31,037 nucleotides of DNA from a virus. This document shows, one piece after another, positions 26,917 to 31,037 of this stretch. Made by a program: the position numbers and the translations under genes. The stretch is from IMG/VR virus record IMGVR_UViG_3300021185_000083, positions 1-31,037 of that record; one strand, given 5' to 3'. The notes beneath the pieces were generated by a model that worked only from the letters and a program-made list of their open reading frames with translations, did not search any database and was not told where the DNA came from. Every line of letters starts with the position of its first letter. Position 1 is the first letter of the stretch.

Positions 26917-27326
26917 CGGTTTAACCGATTGATCGGGACAATCTCTTTCTCTTTGTCCGTAACCTGACCGTCGTTGTCAGCGTCGTACTCAACGCCGTCC
27001 TGAAATACTGCGTCTATCTCTTCGCCATAACGTGCCTTGTAGAAGTCGATCATTTGCAGAAAGCGGTCATCATCTACCCAGTTAGTTAGCTGTGGTAATG
27101 CGTACTTCCACAACACCAGGTAAGACGCTGATCGAGTCCATTGCGAGTCCGTCAGGTAGCTATTATTCATCTCACCGGCAATGCCCTTACGGTGCCACCA
27201 CTGGTTGCGAATCTCTCGCTCTATGTCTGCCTGCGCTCTTGCGTGTTCGTCAGAGAAGCTAGTGATACCGAAGTCCAGAATGTCTGGCACTAACTCTACA
27301 AGATTGCTGTCGTCACTAAATGCCAT
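26913..27326 (-). CDS. Head-tail connector protein with EF-hand-like loop (137 aa)
   Basis: The helical protein, ITSFSDEHARAQADIEREIR, then SQWTRSASYLVLWKYALPQL and FLQMIDFYKARYGEEIDAVF, has the outline of head-completion adaptor proteins under the portal. Near the C-terminus, residues about 115-126, DADNDGQVTDKE is a perfect 12-residue EF-hand loop (D-x-D-x-D-G-x-V-x3-E), suggesting bound calcium. It is the second gene after the capsid gene, before the neck protein. Confidence 0.82.
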   Translation of the reverse strand: MAFSDDSNLVELVPDILDFGITSFSDEHARAQADIEREIRNQWWHRKGIAGEMNNSYLTDSQWTRSASYLVLWKYALPQLTNWVDDDRFLQMIDFYKARYGEEIDAVFQDGVEYDADNDGQVTDKEKEIVPINRLNR

Positions 27327-27330
27327 GTCG

Positions 27331-27609
27331 TCACCACTTCACTTTCGCGGCCCAGTAGATTTTATCTAAGGGCGTTGCGTTCTTTAGGGTATCACCGTGT
27401 CGTGCGTACCAAGCCGCTCGCATGGCCTTGTCGCGTGCTGACTCACCATCTTTAGGTGGATAAGTCTTCGCGCCTTGAGCGCCAAACCGTAATAGCTTGA
27501 TTACACCTTTGTAGCGAGCCAGAACCGCGTGCGAGCTAGAGGCGTGCCGTGGCGTACGCTTTGCCACGTTGTAATCCTCAAACCGTTCACCGCGATAATT
27601 GACTGCCAT
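27331..27609 (-). CDS. Basic 92-aa protein following capsid gene (DUF5872-like)
   Basis: It begins MAVNYRGERFEDYNVAKRTP and contains ARYKGVIKLLRFGAQGAK, then ESARDKAMRAAWYARHGD and a final IYWAAKVKW. The K-L-(L/V)-RFG-x-Q-G...R-x-x-(F/A)-x-ARH...YWA-x-K-x-W pattern is one I associate with DUF5872-type proteins, small basic proteins found in several virus groups; the match is from memory. A capsid-associated or DNA-binding virion role is likely by position. GAGG precedes the start. Upstream lies the hairpin at 27624-27644. Confidence 0.75.
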   Translation of the reverse strand: MAVNYRGERFEDYNVAKRTPRHASSSHAVLARYKGVIKLLRFGAQGAKTYPPKDGESARDKAMRAAWYARHGDTLKNATPLDKIYWAAKVKW

Positions 27610-27623
27610 ATAATCCTCAGAGT

Positions 27624-27644
27624 AAAACGCCCCCGAAGGGGCGT
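27624..27644 (-). terminator. UUCG hairpin after the capsid gene, partial terminator or mRNA stabiliser
   Basis: On the minus strand ACGCCCC-TTCG-GGGGCGT is followed by only three further Ts. The stem is very strong with the stable UUCG tetraloop. The short T-run suggests leaky termination, which would give more capsid than tail mRNA, or protection of capsid mRNA from 3' decay. Confidence 0.8.
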
Positions 27645-27651
27645 GTACATC

Positions 27652-28485
27652 TTAGAGTGCCGCGTCAAACAGCAACTCAACACCGTAAGTGTCGTCAAGC
27701 TCTGCAACACCGTAGACGGCAGTTGCGTTAAGCTCAAAGGCACGAAGAGAAGCATTACGCTCTGTCTCAAGGTTGAAGTCACGCTTCATGGCGATAGCCA
27801 TTGCCTCACTGGTGAAACAGCATGACTTAGCGTCATCTGAACCATCAGGAGTGATGTTCGCTGACTGATACACGTCGATACCTGCAATGGAACCTACGAA
27901 GCCGTTGCGCATTGCTTCGTTCTGAAGGTCGCCGCCGTTAGGGTTAGCAAACGTGTTGGTCAGGTTAGCTGACAACTGATAGGCGTGGAAAGGGTGTACA
28001 ACCGCGTACATCTGTCCAGTAGCCTTCTGATTGCGAAGAGTCGCCGCCGCTTTGAACAAGTCAGCAACGGTAATCTCTTGACCTGCCGCGCCGATAGATG
28101 TTGAGAAGCCATCAAATAAAGCGATGATGTCTTGGTCCATCTTAGTAGCAATGGCGTTACCTAATACAGTGCCAAGCTCTTGAGCAGGGTTGCCCGCGCC
28201 CATTGCCGCGAGGTCAGTCAGTACAACTTGCGCACCAACTTCACCGACGGTAACAGTGACGCTTGAGGTTGATACTGTGCTGGAAGACATATCAGTGCCT
28301 TCAGTCAGATCAGCCGCCGCAATTGCTGGGTACTTAGGTACTTGGATCGTCTTACCAGCAACATTGCCGATGTCGTAACGAGTGATAAGGCCAGCCATGA
28401 GCGATTGCTCTTCGGCAGTGAAGCGAGCCTGCATGATGATGTTTGCAAACAGGTCGTCGAGTGTTGTTGAAGTAGTAGCCGCCAT
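27652..28485 (-). CDS. Major capsid protein (277 aa)
   Basis: AAAGGAG before the ATG at 28485 is the strongest ribosome site seen. The protein follows HK97-fold coat proteins of the P22/N4-gp56-like line: TSTTLDDLFANIIMQARFTA, then VAGKTIQVPKYPAIAAADLT (E-loop/N-arm strand), then VTVGEVGAQVVLTDLAAMG and TKMDQDIIALFDGFS (spine-helix area), YAVVHPFHAYQL, and GSIAGIDVYQSANI. It follows the scaffold gene by 24 nt, the usual order. It forms the icosahedral shell and is very likely the most abundant product. Confidence 0.93.
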   Translation of the reverse strand: MAATTSTTLDDLFANIIMQARFTAEEQSLMAGLITRYDIGNVAGKTIQVPKYPAIAAADLTEGTDMSSSTVSTSSVTVTVGEVGAQVVLTDLAAMGAGNPAQELGTVLGNAIATKMDQDIIALFDGFSTSIGAAGQEITVADLFKAAATLRNQKATGQMYAVVHPFHAYQLSANLTNTFANPNGGDLQNEAMRNGFVGSIAGIDVYQSANITPDGSDDAKSCCFTSEAMAIAMKRDFNLETERNASLRAFELNATAVYGVAELDDTYGVELLFDAAL

Positions 28486-28509
28486 GATGAATCTCCTTTG
28501 ATTAGCGGT

Positions 28510-29178
28510 TTATTTATTAGCTAACATCATTGCGCGGTAGGCTTCTTTGCCACCGCTATTCCAGTTAGCTTCCATTTCGACCGCCGACATAGGTTTCGAC
28601 GTAGAACCACCAACCGCTGTCTGCGATCCTGCGCCACCTGATGACGCTTTCACGAAGTGCGGATTCGAGGTCAGGAAGTCACCGACTAACTGGTCAACGG
28701 ACAATAGCTCGCCTTGGTCGTTATAGCGTGGTGTTCCGTTCGCATCGTAAACCTCTGCGGTGCCGTCTTCAGACAGCCGAACCGAACCACGTAATAACTG
28801 ACTGACTTGCTCTGCCGATACTGCATTGTTTCGGCTTGCCGCTGTCAGTAACGCTCCGTCTACCAATTGGCTTTCGAGGCGTTGCTTGTACGTCGATATT
28901 TCCTGATCCTTCTTTTCGACGGTCTGCCTTAGAATTGACTCGAACTCTCCGCGCTCCTTCTGCTTCTCAATTTCAGCTTCTTGCTGTCGTTGTAGAAGAG
29001 ACTTAGCTTCATCGAGGTCGATACCATCCAGCTTCTTATCGTACTGTCGCTTGGTGCGAGCAACACGATCGGCAACTATCCGGTCTAACTCTTCTTGCGT
29101 GAACGTCTTTACATCCTGAACTTCTGGTGTTTCCACTGCGGCTTCAGTTACCGCGTCTGCCATGATTTCATCGCTCAT
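28510..29178 (-). CDS. Capsid scaffolding protein (222 aa)
   Basis: Acidic N-terminus (ADAVTEAAVETPEVQD), then FTQEELDRIVADRVARTKRQ and a long coiled coil (LLQRQQEAEIEKQKERGEFE; ILRQTVEKKDQEISTYKQRL). The C-terminus has SSGGAGSQTAVGGS and ends WNSGGKEAYRAMMLANK. The FT-x-E-E-L-D-x-I-(V/I)-x-x-R pattern and coiled-coil body are typical of siphophage scaffold proteins preceding the coat gene. It would line the procapsid and leave before packaging. Confidence 0.88.
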   Translation of the reverse strand: MSDEIMADAVTEAAVETPEVQDVKTFTQEELDRIVADRVARTKRQYDKKLDGIDLDEAKSLLQRQQEAEIEKQKERGEFESILRQTVEKKDQEISTYKQRLESQLVDGALLTAASRNNAVSAEQVSQLLRGSVRLSEDGTAEVYDANGTPRYNDQGELLSVDQLVGDFLTSNPHFVKASSGGAGSQTAVGGSTSKPMSAVEMEANWNSGGKEAYRAMMLANK

Positions 29179-29212
29179 GTTACGAATCCTCTTTCGAGTG
29201 GGTTAAATTATA

Positions 29213-29263
29213 TCACTTACCGCGTTTCTTTTTCTTCTTCTTGTCTTTCTTGTGGTATGGCAT
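29213..29263 (-). CDS. 16-aa lysine-rich micro-protein
   Basis: From the ATG at 29263, with AGGAGA 7-8 nt upstream, the minus strand encodes MPYHKKDKKKKKKRGK and TGA at 29213. Ten of 16 residues are lysine or arginine. The gene sits in the only gap between MuF and scaffold genes, which the ribosome site makes hard to dismiss. It may bind DNA or capsid interior; function is unknown. Confidence 0.62.
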   Translation of the reverse strand: MPYHKKDKKKKKKRGK

Positions 29264-29273
29264 CGTGTGTCTC

Positions 29274-30014
29274 CTATTCTGGTACTGGCACCCACCAGTG
29301 CCGACAGTTGTATCCACCTCTCACACGGAACGGATCGCCTGACTTCTTACCGGCCCAGCTTTCGCCCCATATCTCGTATATCTCGTCGCTAGTGTATTCC
29401 TTGCCGACATGACCACGACAGAACGGACGTGTCGTTTCTATTGTATCGCCTTCGTACCGAAACTTGGTAATGCCTGCCTCTGCCGCCGCCGCCTGCTGTA
29501 GGCTAGAGCTAAACTCGAACAGCGCATCATGTAGCATTGTCTTAGAGTACCGTTGCAGGTCAGCGTCGAGCAACCCGTTAAGCTCACTCAAGCTGGCTGA
29601 GAAGGGCGTGCCTGACAGCGTGTTGTTGTACACCTGCTGATATAACGCCTCTACAAACTCATCTGCTAACTGCTCATGACCGGTAAAACTAAACTGCTGT
29701 AGTTGACCGATAACACTCTGTGGAACTCTAAACGCCGCGAACTGCTCCATGAACTCACCCGTCAACGCTACCGCATCGGGGTACTCACGGATAATGTCAT
29801 CAATGACCGTTAAGTATTCGTCACGGACAAGACCGTCGATCTGTGTCCGAAGTGCTAAGGCCGCATCAAGGTCAAACAGTTGACCGTCTCTTAATGGTAG
29901 GCCAGCCATCAAGTCGGTCAGTCCACTCCGTAACTGCTCTATAGCACGCAAAAGGCGACGCTCGTGGCTAGAGGTCGCCCCTGCTAGTGCTTTGGTAAGC
30001 TCTTCACTGTCCAT
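29274..30014 (-). CDS. MuF-like head morphogenesis protein (246 aa)
   Basis: The N-terminal 160 residues are helical (LLRAIEQLRSGLTDLMAGLP; QYVN-like helices around YQQVYNNTLSG). The C-terminal 80 have FRYEGDTIETTRPFCRGHVG, then KEYTSDEIYEIW and GGYNCRHWWVPVPE. A cysteine, a Y-T-x-x-E-I helix and the closing GG-YNCRH-W-x-P-V are the mark of the phage Mu F/SPP1 gp7 family, minor capsid proteins carried near the portal. The start overlaps the portal stop by 11 nt. Confidence 0.9.
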   Translation of the reverse strand: MDSEELTKALAGATSSHERRLLRAIEQLRSGLTDLMAGLPLRDGQLFDLDAALALRTQIDGLVRDEYLTVIDDIIREYPDAVALTGEFMEQFAAFRVPQSVIGQLQQFSFTGHEQLADEFVEALYQQVYNNTLSGTPFSASLSELNGLLDADLQRYSKTMLHDALFEFSSSLQQAAAAEAGITKFRYEGDTIETTRPFCRGHVGKEYTSDEIYEIWGESWAGKKSGDPFRVRGGYNCRHWWVPVPE

Positions 30015-31037
30015 CAGTTACAGGTGCTGTGGCAAACTGCCCTAACACTGTGGTCGCACCATCAATCTCATCATGCGCCTGTGCCAGTAGCTCATCATCT
30101 AAAATCAAATCAGCAATTTGCTTGTCTACTGCCTTGTTGAATGTCTCTGAAGGTACGCCGGACACTTTGGCTTTTTGTAGATAAATAAGCTCTGACTCGT
30201 AGTCACGGATGTCGAAGCTGTCAGGATAGCTGACCTCTACTTCGTGCAGGTTGTGACCCTGCCACCGGCACCACAATTCCCATAGCTGTTCTTCAGCCAG
30301 CTCAAGGATGTCGGCCTTCTCTGCTAGCTTGGCGTTCAGCATTTGGAACTCTGTTTGCATAGCCACGCCTGACTGCGTCATTGCCTCTGTGCCGCGCACT
30401 GCGCCCATGTGGGCCATCCTATTGATCGAGTCGATCTTATCCTCTATAGAGGCTCTGATGGCGTCTAGGTTGGCTCCAGAGGGTTGCATCTGGTACGGCT
30501 TCAATCCTGCGTCAATGTCATCGCTAATGTTGATGACTGCACCGGCACCAGCAGTCGCGTCAGTGTCGAAGGTCTTAACGAGTGTCGGGTGGTTAGAGAT
30601 GCGAATAAGCTGTTCGATTTCCGATAGCTCTTGGTAGATCGCTTGTTGCATATAGCTGATGTCAGAGATGTCGCTGATACCAATGCCACGAACGATTGAT
30701 CGGTTGGCTGGTATGTTGACCGCCGGTATCTTGCCAATGGGGTTGTCGATAGTCTCAACGATCTGAGCCTCGTCACCAAGGTAACGGACCAGCTGGATCT
30801 GCTCTTTAGTCCAGATGCGGAAATACGTCTCTGTCGTCGTGCCGTCGATGCGGTTTACCGACTCGCGCACCTTCATGTAGGTCAGCTCATGGCGACCACT
30901 AGGCATTCGCTCGTACTTCCAGTCGTAGACATTCTCAGGCGTTATCAGCGTCGCATAAGGTCGTATCTCTTGCGCCAGCTCTTCGGCACGAGTACCCGCT
31001 GTCGATTGTGGCTTATCAAGCATGATCCATACGAGAC
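30004..31037 (-). CDS. Portal protein, C-terminal part (gene begins at 493)
   Basis: This is the continuation of the portal gene begun at 493. The frame enters from the right end (the ATG at 31023 corresponds to an internal Met at base 118 of the left copy) and stops at 30004. It includes YDWKYERMPSGRHELTYMKV, IPAVNIPANRSIV, YMQQAIYQELSEIEQLIRIS (wing/stem area), SINRMAHMGAVRGTEAMTQS, and EEQLWELWCRWQG, all suited to a portal clip-stem-wing-crown. MuF overlaps its stop. Confidence 0.9.
   Translation of the reverse strand, partial: LVWIMLDKPQSTAGTRAEELAQEIRPYATLITPENVYDWKYERMPSGRHELTYMKVRESVNRIDGTTTETYFRIWTKEQIQLVRYLGDEAQIVETIDNPIGKIPAVNIPANRSIVRGIGISDISDISYMQQAIYQELSEIEQLIRISNHPTLVKTFDTDATAGAGAVINISDDIDAGLKPYQMQPSGANLDAIRASIEDKIDSINRMAHMGAVRGTEAMTQSGVAMQTEFQMLNAKLAEKADILELAEEQLWELWCRWQGHNLHEVEVSYPDSFDIRDYESELIYLQKAKVSGVPSETFNKAVDKQIADLILDDELLAQAHDEIDGATTVLGQFATAPVTDGQ
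30906..31037. repeat. Terminal redundancy, right copy
   Basis: Identical to bases 1-132 except for 30907 and 31034, see left copy. Removing one copy gives the circle. The 31034 difference predicts His in the left copy and Leu in the right copy of portal. Confidence 0.95.

Noticed and set aside
1-31037. Temperate-phage functions, CRISPR arrays, insertion sequences and tRNA genes
   Set aside because: I looked for integrase/recombinase motifs, regular spacer repeats, transposase frames and tRNA arms and saw none; the only repeats are coding ones and the regulatory dyads.

Overview
The window is a complete, terminally redundant genome of a tailed, siphovirus-type bacteriophage. Bases 1-132 recur at 30906-31037 with two mismatches, so the contig closes into a circle of about 30,905 bp. 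The portal gene is cut by the artificial ends and is whole only across the join. All 51 protein genes I support read on the minus strand. They are tightly packed, with many ATGA/TAATG junctions and clear Shine-Dalgarno sites. No integrase, CI-like repressor, DNA polymerase, helicase, RNA polymerase or tRNA gene is visible, which suggests a small lytic phage that borrows the host replisome. The host appears to be Gram-negative: there are Sec-type signal peptides, a 3-TM holin and an M15 peptidase. The gene style (short zinc ribbons, a fibre with repeated RMRIDSSGN motifs, gene sets familiar from viromes) resembles aquatic or marine phages, but the host cannot be named from sequence alone.

Early/middle module, read from 9016 down to 2327. 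A promoter/operator candidate at about 9035-9077 precedes two small unknowns, a putative single-strand annealing protein, an SSB-like protein with an acidic tip, a Cro-like HTH protein and a 28-aa zinc ribbon. At 6924-7279 there is a regulatory island without a convincing gene. It holds a 10-bp long-range inverted repeat, a 55-bp nested dyad, and the only plus-strand transcription signals of the genome (promoters plus a strong terminator), implying a short counter-transcript. The rest of the module has a replication-type protein, a PD-(D/E)XK-like nuclease, a NinB-like protein, an HTH-metallophosphoesterase fusion, an HNH/NinG-like protein, small zinc-ribbon and membrane proteins, and a sigma region 4-like HTH protein. 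It ends at a canonical terminator (2279-2302).

Late module. An extended -10 promoter at 2206-2214 starts a unit that runs through small and large terminase, portal (across the join), MuF-like protein, a Lys-rich 16-aa peptide, scaffold and major capsid. A hairpin at 27624-27644 follows the capsid gene. Then come connector, neck and tail-terminator genes, tail tube, a tail chaperone pair with a classic -1 frameshift site, tape measure, distal tail proteins, a GNAT protein, and a 1947-aa J-like tip protein carrying fifteen 42-residue-type repeats. A fibre, several small virion-associated proteins, two Sec-exported proteins, coiled-coil membrane proteins, another structural protein, holin and M15 endolysin follow. 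The late unit runs back to the early promoter with no clear terminator between them.
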